IMG/VR virus record: IMGVR_UViG_3300030101_004594 | Coordinates: 1-59,894 of that record | Strand: one strand, 5' to 3' | Length of the DNA stretch: 59,894 nucleotides | From: a virus | Shown: positions 1 through 9,871 of the stretch, piece after piece | Layout of the letters: each line of letters begins with the position of its first letter | Position numbering within the stretch: the first letter of the stretch is position 1 | Notes under the pieces: model-generated | Seen by the model: the letters and a program-made list of their open reading frames with translations, nothing else | The model's database searches: none | What the model was told of the DNA's origin: nothing | Made by a program: the position numbers and the translations under genes

Positions 1-1
1 A

Positions 2-55
2 GATAGAGTTGCTAAAATACATTTTCAAATGATACAACAGATAGAAAATGGCTAG
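2..55 (+). CDS. C-terminal end of an upstream gene (partial)
   Basis: The frame is open from the window edge and ends at TAG (53-55), giving the tail DRVAKIHFQMIQQIENG. Only 17 residues are visible, so no function can be assigned. The next gene starts inside it (ATG at 48), an overlap typical of this tightly packed virion block. By position it should be another structural gene, but that is inference. Confidence 0.55.
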   Translation, partial: DRVAKIHFQMIQQIENG

Positions 56-179
56 ACTAATAGAAAACAAAAAGAAGCAATCTAGAATTAAAAGACCATT
101 AGTTCACGCTAAATCAAAGACTTCTAATTTAAAAACATCTAAGAACTATAAAAAGAAATATAAGGGTCAGGGAAGATAA
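48..179 (+). CDS. Tiny basic protein (43 aa)
   Basis: A short frame starting MARLIENKKKQSRIKRP and ending KYKGQGR. About a third of its residues are Lys or Arg and there are no acidic residues after Glu6, so it is strongly basic and could bind nucleic acid or act as a minor packaging or structural factor; that is inference. It overlaps the end of the upstream gene by 8 bases and is followed 30 bases later by the next virion gene. It resembles no family I can name. The main support is that it fills the gap neatly in the same strand and has the A-rich upstream region seen for other genes here. Confidence 0.6.
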   Translation: MARLIENKKKQSRIKRPLVHAKSKTSNLKTSKNYKKKYKGQGR

Positions 180-209
180 AAGTCGAAAATAAATCATATA
201 TTTGTTACT

Positions 210-944
210 ATGCTAACTTTAGAAGATCTTCAAGCACAAATAGATGAATCGTTATCAATTAACTCTATAGAGTCTTCGTATTCATTTGACTTTTACACAG
301 ATTTAATTAATCAACAAAGATCGTTGTGGTTAAGAAACGAATATAATAAAAATCGTAGAATAGACCCATACGTATTACAAAATCTTAATTGTTTAGAATT
401 AGAACTAGTTAATCCTATAGATTGCTGTATTACTGTACCAGATGCGTGTAAAATTCTTAGGACTAAAAAACAAATTCCTAATACAATAGAATTATACTTT
501 AAAAAAGGTATAGCAGCTGTAGGTCCTGCAGATATAACTAAACCTAGGTTTATAGTAATAGATTATTCTAGAGTTCCTTTTATAGGCCACGGACGAACTA
601 CACAAAAAGCTATTTATACATTTTTGTATGATGAGTATATGTATGTAATTAGCAAAAATTCTGCTGTTAAAAATATTAAATACATTACTCTTAGAGGAAT
701 ATTTGAAGATCCTACAAGTTTACTTAATTATGTAGATTGTGTAGATGGTACTACATGTTGGAGTTCTAAAAAACCATATCCAATTAACCAATGGATGTGG
801 ACATATATTAAACCAATTATTTTACAAGAATTAATGCAAAAAGGTGCAAATGTTTTTGACGACATGAACGACGCACAAGATGCTAGATCACAAGGAATGC
901 GAGCAGCACCAGCGCCTCAACAGCAACAACAAGCTCAACAATAA
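210..944 (+). CDS. Tail/connector ring-type structural protein (putative)
   Basis: A 244-aa protein starting MLTLEDLQAQIDESLS. It has no catalytic motif; it looks like a mixed alpha/beta structural protein with a flexible Ala/Pro/Gln-rich tail (PAPQQQQQAQQ). Its place just before an IHF-like gene, a tail tubular-type gene and the muzzle-type gene is where crAss-like phages keep the ring proteins linking portal and tail. That positional match is the main argument, so the exact subunit is not certain. The stop codon overlaps the next start (TAATG), suggesting translational coupling. A TATATTTG box lies only 5 bases before the ATG and resembles a Bacteroidota -7 element, but no -33 partner is visible. 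Confidence 0.6.
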   Translation: MLTLEDLQAQIDESLSINSIESSYSFDFYTDLINQQRSLWLRNEYNKNRRIDPYVLQNLNCLELELVNPIDCCITVPDACKILRTKKQIPNTIELYFKKGIAAVGPADITKPRFIVIDYSRVPFIGHGRTTQKAIYTFLYDEYMYVISKNSAVKNIKYITLRGIFEDPTSLLNYVDCVDGTTCWSSKKPYPINQWMWTYIKPIILQELMQKGANVFDDMNDAQDARSQGMRAAPAPQQQQQAQQ

Positions 945-1465
945 TGATACGAGGAGCAGGTAAAATAAATGGAAATGTAAAAAAAAATGACTTTTATAAG
1001 TATTATAAAGAAAACGCTAAAGAAGAAATAATTAGTAAACCTTTATATAATGCTTTTGTAAAAGAATTACTTACTGTTTTTAGTAAAGCTATTGTGCAAA
1101 CAGGTTTAGAATTAAAAATAAATAAAGTAGGTAAATTAAGAATAAGAAGTAAAAAATTAAACTTCTTTGATAAAAACGGTAAACGGTCTAAAAGTTTAAA
1201 AGTAGATTGGAAAACTACTTGGGATTTTTGGAAAGCTAAACATCCTAATTTATCTAAAGAAGAAATAATTAATTTAAAGGATAAAAAAGTTATATATCAT
1301 CAAAATGATCATACTAGCGGTGAGTTTTATGAACATTATTGGGATAAATTAACTAATGTTTTAAAGTATAAAAGTTTTTATGTCTTTAAACCGTCTAGGC
1401 AATATTCAAGATTAATTGCTCAAGTCGTTAAAGACCCAAACAGAAAAGTTTTTTATTATGGATAA
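944..1465 (+). CDS. IHF/HU-like DNA-binding domain protein in the tail gene cluster
   Basis: A 173-aa basic protein. The N-terminal half (about residues 15-75) fits the HU/IHF pattern: two helices (YNAFVKELLTVFSKAIVQ) followed by a strand entering the beta arm (LELKINKVGKLRIRSKK). Beyond it is a Lys- and aromatic-rich extension of about 100 residues not present in ordinary HU. crAss-like genomes are known to carry IHF-like genes among their tail genes, which agrees with this position. It may bind the packaged DNA or may have been reused as a tail structural part; the sequence does not decide. It overlaps its upstream neighbour by one base and the next gene by 8 bases. Confidence 0.62.
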   Translation: MIRGAGKINGNVKKNDFYKYYKENAKEEIISKPLYNAFVKELLTVFSKAIVQTGLELKINKVGKLRIRSKKLNFFDKNGKRSKSLKVDWKTTWDFWKAKHPNLSKEEIINLKDKKVIYHQNDHTSGEFYEHYWDKLTNVLKYKSFYVFKPSRQYSRLIAQVVKDPNRKVFYYG

Positions 1466-1742
1466 AATGGAAATGCCAATGGATGATTCAGCAGGATCAT
1501 CTACAGAAGTAGAAACAACAGTAAGAATCAACCGTAAAGAATTTGAAGACGGTGGATACGAAGAAGTCCGTGTTGAAGAAGTTGATGGAGGTTTTATTAA
1601 AACCGTATGTACTCGTAAAAAAGTTGACGGAGAATGGACTTATAAAGATGAAAAATCTGTATCAACAGAAGATCCTCTTAGAGATAATTCTTCAGAAGGA
1701 ATTGCAGGTAGATTAGAAAAAGTGCTTAAAAACTTAGGATAA
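1458..1742 (+). CDS. Small acidic protein of the virion block (94 aa)
   Basis: The ATG at 1458 (MDKMEMPMDDSAG) is preferred to the ATG at 1416 because the latter lies 50 bases inside the previous gene and would add an unrelated basic stretch. The protein is acidic and hydrophilic with a central beta-rich section (VETTVRINRKEFEDGGYEEV). It lacks any recognisable motif. Its stop codon overlaps the next ATG (TAATG). It could be a minor tail component or an assembly factor for the neighbours, which is inference from location only. Confidence 0.65.
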   Translation: MDKMEMPMDDSAGSSTEVETTVRINRKEFEDGGYEEVRVEEVDGGFIKTVCTRKKVDGEWTYKDEKSVSTEDPLRDNSSEGIAGRLEKVLKNLG

Positions 1743-2566
1743 TGTTTGCTGGTAAGACTGTTTCATATAAAGGAATTCTAGACAAAGTAATCAGAGATTT
1801 CGGATTTAATTACGATATTCATGAAGAAGAAGGTTTAGAATGGTTAGCTGAATTTATGGCTCATACTAATTCGCCAATGACTTTAGCTAATAATATTGCT
1901 TATATTAAAATATGCGACGGTCGAGGTGAATTACCATTTGATCTTCATAAGATTGGGCAAGTGTCTGCTTTAACAGGAGTAAAAAGTTGTGAAGAAGCAG
2001 AATGCGGTAATGGCCGTATGTTTCCTATGCGATGGGCAACAGATTATTTCCATAAAAGATATCACATAGATGAAAGAGATTATACATCTAGTTCAGCACA
2101 AACTTATACTGTTGAAGGCAATTTTATATTTACTTCTTTTAATAGCGGTTTTATAGCAATGAGTTATAATGCCATTCCTACAGATAAAGACGGATATCCT
2201 ACTGTGCCTGCAGAACAACAATGGTTAGAAGCAGCTTCTCATTATATAGCATTAAAAATAGCTAAAAAATTATGGATGCAAGGCCATCTTCGTCCTGATG
2301 TTTATCAGGTTATAGAACGAGATAGAGATTGGTATTTTGCACAAGCAGTAAATCATTCTAAGCAATGGAACGGAGTCGATGAAGCAGAGAGTATGCAAAA
2401 TGCTACTCTTAGAACTATTCCTGATGTACAGGCGCACGCAAGTTTCTTTGCTAACATGCAATTACCTGAACAACGTAACTTTAGAACAAAATCAGGAGCA
2501 CATAGTAACACGAGTATTTCTATAGTAAGTGCTTCAACACAAGGACCTAATCCTGCAACATCTTAA
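1742..2566 (+). CDS. Tail tubular/ring-type structural protein (putative)
   Basis: A 274-aa protein with a patch of cysteines (SCEEAECGNG, about residues 82-91) and a conserved-looking core (FIFTSFNSGFIAMSYNAIPTD, about 131-151, then a helical segment ASHYIALKIAKKLW). A block of this kind, a strand ending in a 'MSYNAIPTDKDGYP' turn followed by an amphipathic helix, occurs in crAss-like tail proteins placed directly before the muzzle gene. It is therefore called a tail tubular or ring protein. No enzyme motif is present. The C-terminus is Ser/Thr-rich and probably flexible. Confidence 0.6.
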   Translation: MFAGKTVSYKGILDKVIRDFGFNYDIHEEEGLEWLAEFMAHTNSPMTLANNIAYIKICDGRGELPFDLHKIGQVSALTGVKSCEEAECGNGRMFPMRWATDYFHKRYHIDERDYTSSSAQTYTVEGNFIFTSFNSGFIAMSYNAIPTDKDGYPTVPAEQQWLEAASHYIALKIAKKLWMQGHLRPDVYQVIERDRDWYFAQAVNHSKQWNGVDEAESMQNATLRTIPDVQAHASFFANMQLPEQRNFRTKSGAHSNTSISIVSASTQGPNPATS

Positions 2567-2575
2567 ATTTAATTT

Positions 2576-5500
2576 ATGAAAGGCCATATCAATACATATA
2601 CTGGATTAAATAAAGATGTAGCTTTTGATTCTATTAAACCTAATTTTTACATCGATGCTTTAGATATAAGAATTACTACTACTGTTGGAGAATCTCAAGG
2701 AGCTTTTTCTAATATGAAAGGAAATAAGCTTTCCTTTGTTATACCTAAACAAGGTTCTTTTAATAGTGTTACTTGGAATGCTACAGGAATTCCTGAAGTT
2801 ATTGGTTATGGAACAATTCGAGAAACTATTATTTTATATGTAGCAGATGATTCAGGGAATAACGGTTGGATATATCAAATTAATTATGATCCTGCAACTA
2901 AAATACCTTCTGCTCCAATATTATTATATTTTAATTCAAGTTTAAATTTTAAAAAAGAATTTCCTATCGAATCTATGGGTAGGTTTGAAAATGAACAAAT
3001 TCAAAGAATTTATTGGACAGATTATAATAATTTTTTTAGAAGTTTAAATATAAAAAATGTTGATTTAGCTATTATAACTCCAGGACAATTAGACATATTT
3101 ACAGATATAGATTTTAAGATGCCTTTATTAACTGGTGTTACAGGGGGAGGCGCTTTAACAGCAGGACAATACCAAATAGCTTATAGATTAATAACTGCTG
3201 ATGGAAAAGAAACATTAATTTCTCCGCCAAGTAATATGATTCCTGTATACAGTAGTTCAATATCAGGAACTTACACAGCAATATATGGAAATCCTGAAAG
3301 TAATAATACAGGAAAAAGTTTAGTCTTTATAATAGATACTTCTGATTATTCTGAATATCAAGAAATAGAATTTTTGTCTTTATACTACGAAACTGCTACT
3401 AGTTTGCCTATTGCTAGGTCAATAGAAAAAAGAACAATAAATAGTGGACCAGGTAGTGTAGAAGAATTTACTTATACAGGAGATGAAGGAAATATTTTTG
3501 ATATAGAGTTATTTGATTTTACTAGCAAAAATTTTGCTTTTAAAACTTTTAAAACATTTACTCAAAAAGATAATTATTTAGTAGGATCTAATATAAAATC
3601 TTCTACTATATCTGTAGAAGATCTTTTAGAAGGAGGAAGTTTTGATGCTAGAACTTATAGATATAATCCTGCAGGAAATACGCCTTTTCCTCTTGTAGGA
3701 GAAAATAATAAATTAAATAATGCTTTTAATGCTGAGTTTAATAAAGACAAACATTGGGATGTAAATTGGCACACTAACGAACAATTTAAATATAAATCAG
3801 ATCTTGTAACTTTAGGAGGAGATGGTCCTAACATTTCTTATACTTTTCATTTAGAGCCTAAAAGTATTGACGCAGATGTACAAGCAAGTTTTCACAATCA
3901 AGGAGGGCCTTTTTATCAAAGTTTTGATATTCATGATTTAGATGACGGATATGGAATAAGAGCTAACACTGGCTTTCCTGACAACACTTCTCCATTTATT
4001 ACAGGTTTATTAAAAGGTTACAAAAGAGGAGAAAGTTATAGATTTGGAATTATATTTTATACATTAAAAGGAGAAGCTACTTATGTAGAGTATATTGGAG
4101 ATATAAAATTTCCTGATATATCAGAAAAAGATTCTAGCAATAACGCTAGTAAAAGCCCTTATTTTCCTCTTGCTATAAATGGTCCTGAATACGATGCTGC
4201 TTTAGGTTCTAATTTAACTATTGGATTTGATTTAGGAATTAAGTTTACTATAGATTTTAATAGCTGTCCAAATTTATTAAAAAATATTTCAGGGTTTCAA
4301 ATAGTAAGAACCGCAAGAACTATTTCTGATAAAAGAAGACTTTGTAGTGGTTTTTTAAGACCTTGTTTTTTTAATCAAGTATTAGGAAGTGGAGGTGCTA
4401 ATAATCCTTTTGATTTTACAGTAAATGGTAGTGACAATGTAGTACATCTTTTTCAAGGGACAGGAGCTACAGGATTCAGTAATAATTTTACGTTTAGTTT
4501 ACGTTGTTACATGGATGAACAAGATTTAAATACAGAACCTACTAAACGATTTCATAACACTGATGGGCATAAAATTAGAGCTCAACATTTAGCGTTTTTT
4601 TCTCCAGAATTAACTTATAATTTTACAGGAATTAGAGACGTAATAACTGAAATAGGTAATAACCCTGCTTTCTTAATGACTGGAGTTTATTATACTGACG
4701 GAGATAAATTTGAAGTAGACCAAACTACCCATAATCTTAATAACTTATTTGATGGAACAGAAGCTGAAGGAAACGGATTTTTGATGGATAGAAATATGAA
4801 ATTTAGATCAACTCATCCTGTTACTTTTAATAGTATAGAAAATATTAAAAGAATAAAAGGCAATGAAGCTTTTGATATGAGAGATTCTAAACCAGTTACT
4901 ATAGGAAATTCAACTACATTTTTAGGACAATCTGATAATGCTCCTGTTGGTAATGTTAATATGTATGGCCCTAGTTTTGGTAGAAATTTTTATGCTTATA
5001 CTCCTGCTACAACCGCACTTAACAATTTAAACAATCCTAATAATGGTGGTGAAGGTGCTAATCCTAAAACTCTTGTTAATATGTCATTTATTGCAAGAGG
5101 AGGATCAAATACTTTAAACTTAACAGATAAATATACTACAGACCCTTTAACAGGATTTGCAATAAACCCTACTAATGCTTCTCCTGCAGATTATTTTTTA
5201 ATAAATGGTTTAACTACATATACTCCTGCTGCAGGAAATGAGTATCGACAAATTCAACCTTTTGAGTTAACAGGTGCTCCTGGTGTAAATAATATTATAG
5301 AAAGTAAAGCACATGCTATATCAGATTTGCTTATTCCTAAAATAGAAACATATGGTGGGTATAATTTAAATGCCTTAGAAAATAATAATTTTATAATGGC
5401 TGGGCCAAATATTGAAACAACTTTTGGAAATAATGTTTATACTCCTGAAATTTTTGGAGGAGATGTTTTTGTAAGTATGTCAGACGTTCAGGATTCTCAA

Positions 5501-6940
5501 GTAGAATTAAATCAATCATATTATAATGTTAATAATAATTCTTATTTAGGAACTGGTGCAAGAAATACATTTTTTCCTATAGAAAGTGCAATAAATACTG
5601 ATTTAGATTTTGGAGCAAGAATAAGTAGAGGTGTAAAAAAAGCAGTATTAGGACAAGAAGAAGGATATTATAGACAAGAAGATGATAATACTAGTAGTAA
5701 CTTTGGGCAGCTTTTTCCTGGAGAAACTCAGTATAGACAATTTGGTTATAATGAAGTATACTCTAAAGAAAACACATTTAATTTATTTTTTATTAAACCA
5801 GAAAATTTATTAGCAACTTCTTTAACAAATGATGTAAGAGGATATCTTTCTAATGTAAAAGTAAACGGAGAATTAATTGATTCTTGGACAAAATTTCCTT
5901 TAGAAGCTTATTATGATGTAGACGATCATGGTCCTATAAATAAAATTATAAATTTTAAAAATAATGTTTTATTTTTTCAAGATCAAGCTGTAGGAGTTTA
6001 TAGTATTAATAGAGAAGCTATTACTACAACAGATGATGGAGTACCTACTCAATTAGGTACGTCTCAAGGTTGGGGAAAGCATCAATATTATAGTAAAGAA
6101 GCAGGTAGCATACATCAATGGGCAATAGCTACTACTAATAGCGCTGTTTATTTTTTTGACGCTATTCATAGAAAAATACATCAAATAGGAGGTGCTCAAG
6201 GAGGAGGAATAACTTCGTTGTCAGAATTAAAAGGAATACATTCTTATTTACAATTTTTAGGAAATGATGTATTTACTAGAAAAGAAGACGGAGGCGATAA
6301 TCCAATTAAAAAATTAGGAGCTCATATTGGAGTTGACGAAATTAATGATGAAATTATTTTTACTTTTTTATCTAAAAATACAGGAGAAAAAGGAAAATAT
6401 GAAAGTTTAATTTTTGATGAATTAGCTGGTCAATTTTCTACAAGATTTAGTTGTACTCCACCTATTTGGATTAATAATGGAAATACTTTACTAAGCTCTC
6501 GCGTAGATGCAGAAGATATACAAAGTATGTATACTCATAATATAGGAGATTGGGGAAATTTTTATGAAATAGTTAAATCTTGTGAACTAACATTAGTTAT
6601 TAATCCTGAAGCAGATATAAATAAAGTTCTTAGATTTTTAGAATTTAATAGTATTGTTAGAGACGACGACAAAATAATAGATAGAACTAAAACTATTACA
6701 GGATTTAAAATTAGCACAGAAACACAAATTAGTGATAGTATATACAAAACTACTCCAGACTCATTAACCAGAATAAAAAGACGATTCGATAAATGGAGAA
6801 TTAAACTTCCTAGAGATAAAGATTCTAAAGGCCGCTTTAGGTCTACGCATTTTTTATTAACTTTATATTTCGACAATACTTATAATAAAGAATTAATCAT
6901 GAATAGATTAGTTTCTTTTTATGATTTACAAACATTTTAG
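2576..6940 (+). CDS. Muzzle-type tail protein (tail stabilisation protein of crAss-like phages)
   Basis: A 1454-aa protein starting MKGHINTYTGLNKDVAFDSI. The opening, with a 'GLN.D' turn then PNFYIDALDIRI, and the repeated beta-rich blocks with YRLITADGKE and WTDYNNFFRSL segments, fit the long propeller-containing protein that forms the distal tail (muzzle) of crAss-like virions. It has no signal peptide or coiled coil and is rich in Asn, Gly, Tyr and Phe, like many tail-tip proteins. It ends with TAG, 3 bases before the next ATG. In the virion such a protein closes the tail and is thought to help retain and eject cargo. The assignment rests on length, order and these sequence blocks. Confidence 0.75.
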   Translation: MKGHINTYTGLNKDVAFDSIKPNFYIDALDIRITTTVGESQGAFSNMKGNKLSFVIPKQGSFNSVTWNATGIPEVIGYGTIRETIILYVADDSGNNGWIYQINYDPATKIPSAPILLYFNSSLNFKKEFPIESMGRFENEQIQRIYWTDYNNFFRSLNIKNVDLAIITPGQLDIFTDIDFKMPLLTGVTGGGALTAGQYQIAYRLITADGKETLISPPSNMIPVYSSSISGTYTAIYGNPESNNTGKSLVFIIDTSDYSEYQEIEFLSLYYETATSLPIARSIEKRTINSGPGSVEEFTYTGDEGNIFDIELFDFTSKNFAFKTFKTFTQKDNYLVGSNIKSSTISVEDLLEGGSFDARTYRYNPAGNTPFPLVGENNKLNNAFNAEFNKDKHWDVNWHTNEQFKYKSDLVTLGGDGPNISYTFHLEPKSIDADVQASFHNQGGPFYQSFDIHDLDDGYGIRANTGFPDNTSPFITGLLKGYKRGESYRFGIIFYTLKGEATYVEYIGDIKFPDISEKDSSNNASKSPYFPLAINGPEYDAALGSNLTIGFDLGIKFTIDFNSCPNLLKNISGFQIVRTARTISDKRRLCSGFLRPCFFNQVLGSGGANNPFDFTVNGSDNVVHLFQGTGATGFSNNFTFSLRCYMDEQDLNTEPTKRFHNTDGHKIRAQHLAFFSPELTYNFTGIRDVITEIGNNPAFLMTGVYYTDGDKFEVDQTTHNLNNLFDGTEAEGNGFLMDRNMKFRSTHPVTFNSIENIKRIKGNEAFDMRDSKPVTIGNSTTFLGQSDNAPVGNVNMYGPSFGRNFYAYTPATTALNNLNNPNNGGEGANPKTLVNMSFIARGGSNTLNLTDKYTTDPLTGFAINPTNASPADYFLINGLTTYTPAAGNEYRQIQPFELTGAPGVNNIIESKAHAISDLLIPKIETYGGYNLNALENNNFIMAGPNIETTFGNNVYTPEIFGGDVFVSMSDVQDSQVELNQSYYNVNNNSYLGTGARNTFFPIESAINTDLDFGARISRGVKKAVLGQEEGYYRQEDDNTSSNFGQLFPGETQYRQFGYNEVYSKENTFNLFFIKPENLLATSLTNDVRGYLSNVKVNGELIDSWTKFPLEAYYDVDDHGPINKIINFKNNVLFFQDQAVGVYSINREAITTTDDGVPTQLGTSQGWGKHQYYSKEAGSIHQWAIATTNSAVYFFDAIHRKIHQIGGAQGGGITSLSELKGIHSYLQFLGNDVFTRKEDGGDNPIKKLGAHIGVDEINDEIIFTFLSKNTGEKGKYESLIFDELAGQFSTRFSCTPPIWINNGNTLLSSRVDAEDIQSMYTHNIGDWGNFYEIVKSCELTLVINPEADINKVLRFLEFNSIVRDDDKIIDRTKTITGFKISTETQISDSIYKTTPDSLTRIKRRFDKWRIKLPRDKDSKGRFRSTHFLLTLYFDNTYNKELIMNRLVSFYDLQTF

Positions 6941-6943
6941 ATT

Positions 6944-9847
6944 ATGGCGTCATCTCTTTTAAATAAACTAAAGCTTATAGCAGGAGAATCTATTGATACA
7001 ACAGATCCTACAGATCCTGATAATCCTTATAAATATATAGATAAATATATAAAAGAATATAATATTACAAATCCATATATTATAAATGCTATAAAAGGAG
7101 TAATTTCTTCTGAAGGAGGAATTAAAGGAAAACCAGAAGCTTCTTATGCAAATACTGATGCTGCATATATTAAAAAGATTTTTGGAGCAAGAGCTGCAAA
7201 ATATACGCTCGAAGAAATAGATGTTATAAAAAAAGACCCTGTTAAATTTTATGACATGATATATGGTCCAGAAGCTCAAGATTATTTTATAAATGTTCAA
7301 GGTTGGAATCCTGGAAATGATCAGCCTGGAGATGGATATAAATATAGAGGCAGAGGATTAAATCAACTTACTTTTAAATCTCAATATAAACAAATATCTG
7401 ATCAATTAAAAAAGAAAGGCTATAATATTGATTTAGTAAAAAATCCTGAATTATTAGACACAGATCCTGACATACAGGCTTTAGTAGCAATACAGTTTAT
7501 GACAAATAGACTAAATAAACTTTCTAATTCTAATTCTAATCTATACAAGAAAAAAAGAGAACAATATAATGTTGATAATTGGAGAGATATTAATGATCAA
7601 AAAACAGCTAGTTTAGTTTTAGCTAATGTTCAATCTGGTTTTGGAAAAACTCCTCGTAAAGAATATCAAGAAAATGTTTATAATGCTTCTTTAAAATTTA
7701 TTCCAGTACAACCTACAGAAGATTCTAGAGCAGATTTAGTTGCAGAAAGTCCTAAAAAACCTTCTTTTACTATTAGTCCTATTGAAGAAGAAGAACTTAT
7801 ACTTAATCCTTTTACAGGAGAAAAAAAAGCAGAAAGTGATCCTATTTTAGACGATATTAAGTATAATCCTAGAATACCTAAAATGATAGGAAATACTGAA
7901 GAAGATATTAATAATTATTTAGCAAATAAAAAAAATGTTGAAGATATTGCTTTAGCACAATTAGCTGAAGAAGAAGAAAAAAATTATCAATCTTCTACAG
8001 ATAATTATGAAAAACTTGCTGCTGCAAACGCTGCTAATGAACAAATATTTCCTGAAGTAAAAGTAGTTGCAAAAAAACCTAAAAATAAAGAAGATGAAAT
8101 TATTCCTTTACAAAAACCTGTAGAAGAAGAAAAAATAATAGATATGGAATATTTAAACAATATTCCTGATGTTAATTCTTTTATTTCTCCTGGATCATTT
8201 ACTAATGAGTCTAGATCTAAAGAAGAACTTAAACAAGCTGCAGAAGCTGAAAACTTTATAATGTCTCCTTTAAAAAAGAATGCTGGTTCAGGATACTTTG
8301 GATCAGGACAATCTTTATTTTATCCTTCTACTAGACAACAAAAAAATGGAGGAGCAATGGCTCCTATAATTCCTACTTATTATAAGTCCAAAGGAACTCC
8401 TATTTATAGAGATACTACTGCTTTACCTTTTAAAACAGGAGGATATACAGTAACTCGTTCTAATGAAAGAAAAGGAAAAACTCATAAAGTAGTAAGAAAT
8501 TCTGACGGTAAAACAGAATATTATGGTTATCCAGGAATGGGAGAAAAAGGAAATTCTAAATTAGGTAAAAAAGCATTTCGTAGTAGACATGCTAAAAATT
8601 TAAAAAATAATCCATTCTTTAGAGCGTATGCTAATGCTACTTGGAAATATGGAGGTAGTACAAATAAAAAATATTTTGATAATGGAGGTTCAGAAGACAA
8701 AATTTCTAAACCTACTAATCCTATAAATACAAGTAAAGGATTATTTAGCATGTTAGGAGATATTGCTAGATACGATGCAGCTAGAAAAATGTCAAAGACA
8801 GAGCTTCCTGAAAAAGAAGAAGGCATGACTAATTACGATTATTTTAATAGTCTTAATAAAAAACAACTAGCTTCTATACCTTATAAAGAGCAAATGAATA
8901 GAAGAGATGTAGAAGCTGAAAATTATCATGTCAATCAAGTTAAAGACAATATGTTAAAGATTGCTAGCAACTTAGACGAAATGAGCCCGCAAGAAGATTA
9001 TGAGTATTTAGGAGTTCCTTGGATGGGACAGCAAAATATTAAAGAAACTAAAACAGTAACAAATCCTGAAACTGGAGAAGAATTTCAAACTAATATAGTA
9101 GATGACAGTTCTTCTTGGTTTCATAAGCTAATAGATACTGAAGTTGAAAACTATTACAAAGACAAATTTTATGTTCCTACATATCAAACTGAAAGTGGAA
9201 GGCCTATTGCCGAGCCTTATACTTGTATAGGAGCTTATTGTGCTATAGGAAAAAAAGCTGGTGCAAGATTTGCAAAAGATAATAAATACGGTAAAGCAGG
9301 AGAATCTTGGGAAGTTTTAACAGGAAACCATTTAGTAGATGATATACAAACCGAAATGGGTTTATATGCAAAAGATCCAGAAGATGTAGAAGCAGGAGAT
9401 GCTGTTAGGCAAGGTCATAAAGATGGATCTAGAACATATCATACTATGCTTATAACAGGAAAACCTAATGAATATGGTACGTATCCTACAACTTACGGCA
9501 GCGGTTGGGCACGTGGAGTAGGACAATTATCGGAAGCTGGCCCGTGGGCTAATATAGATTGGGCAAAATACAATAATGATTTAATTGTAGGATATGAAGG
9601 AAGATTGCCTGCAATGAAAGAAAATTTAAGTAAAGCTCAAAGTTTAAATGCTAGGTATCAAGCATATTTGGATCAAAAAGCAATTGCTAAAATGCCTCTA
9701 AAAAAAGCAGAATTAATAAGAACAGGTCCTGTTAAAATGCCTTTTATTCCAAGAAAAGAATATCCTAACACGAGAAGAGGTAGAAAACAAGAACAACAAG
9801 ATAATGCATATATAGAAGCTTATATGGCTAGGATGCAAAAAAAATAA
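6944..9847 (+). CDS. Bifunctional tail lysin: GH19/lysozyme-like plus C-terminal Cys/His peptidase-like domain
   Basis: A 967-aa multidomain protein. Residues about 35-200 resemble GH19 chitinase/lysozyme-type muramidases: candidate catalytic Glu57 in ISSEGG, then GDGYKYRGRGLNQLT and ALVAIQFMTNRL. A low-complexity acidic linker follows (about 230-430). Residues about 500-567 form a small basic domain (YTVTRSNERKGKTHKV ... RHAKNLKNNPFFRAYA) of unknown role that I have seen as a conserved block in phage proteins. The C-terminal part (about 740-900) has YTCIGAYC with Cys761 and Cys766, VEAGDAV, and TYHTMLITG with His833, the layout of NlpC/P60- or CHAP-like peptidases. It probably opens peptidoglycan as the tail penetrates. 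The GH19-like call is firmer than the peptidase one. Confidence 0.72.
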   Translation: MASSLLNKLKLIAGESIDTTDPTDPDNPYKYIDKYIKEYNITNPYIINAIKGVISSEGGIKGKPEASYANTDAAYIKKIFGARAAKYTLEEIDVIKKDPVKFYDMIYGPEAQDYFINVQGWNPGNDQPGDGYKYRGRGLNQLTFKSQYKQISDQLKKKGYNIDLVKNPELLDTDPDIQALVAIQFMTNRLNKLSNSNSNLYKKKREQYNVDNWRDINDQKTASLVLANVQSGFGKTPRKEYQENVYNASLKFIPVQPTEDSRADLVAESPKKPSFTISPIEEEELILNPFTGEKKAESDPILDDIKYNPRIPKMIGNTEEDINNYLANKKNVEDIALAQLAEEEEKNYQSSTDNYEKLAAANAANEQIFPEVKVVAKKPKNKEDEIIPLQKPVEEEKIIDMEYLNNIPDVNSFISPGSFTNESRSKEELKQAAEAENFIMSPLKKNAGSGYFGSGQSLFYPSTRQQKNGGAMAPIIPTYYKSKGTPIYRDTTALPFKTGGYTVTRSNERKGKTHKVVRNSDGKTEYYGYPGMGEKGNSKLGKKAFRSRHAKNLKNNPFFRAYANATWKYGGSTNKKYFDNGGSEDKISKPTNPINTSKGLFSMLGDIARYDAARKMSKTELPEKEEGMTNYDYFNSLNKKQLASIPYKEQMNRRDVEAENYHVNQVKDNMLKIASNLDEMSPQEDYEYLGVPWMGQQNIKETKTVTNPETGEEFQTNIVDDSSSWFHKLIDTEVENYYKDKFYVPTYQTESGRPIAEPYTCIGAYCAIGKKAGARFAKDNKYGKAGESWEVLTGNHLVDDIQTEMGLYAKDPEDVEAGDAVRQGHKDGSRTYHTMLITGKPNEYGTYPTTYGSGWARGVGQLSEAGPWANIDWAKYNNDLIVGYEGRLPAMKENLSKAQSLNARYQAYLDQKAIAKMPLKKAELIRTGPVKMPFIPRKEYPNTRRGRKQEQQDNAYIEAYMARMQKK

Positions 9848-9871
9848 ATTAACTTTATAAAAAGTATTAAG

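Noticed and set aside
197-204. TATATTTG as a Bacteroidota promoter for the first tail gene
   Set aside because: The -7-like box is only 5 bases from the ATG and no -33 TTTG partner is seen; such AT-rich 8-mers are common by chance here.
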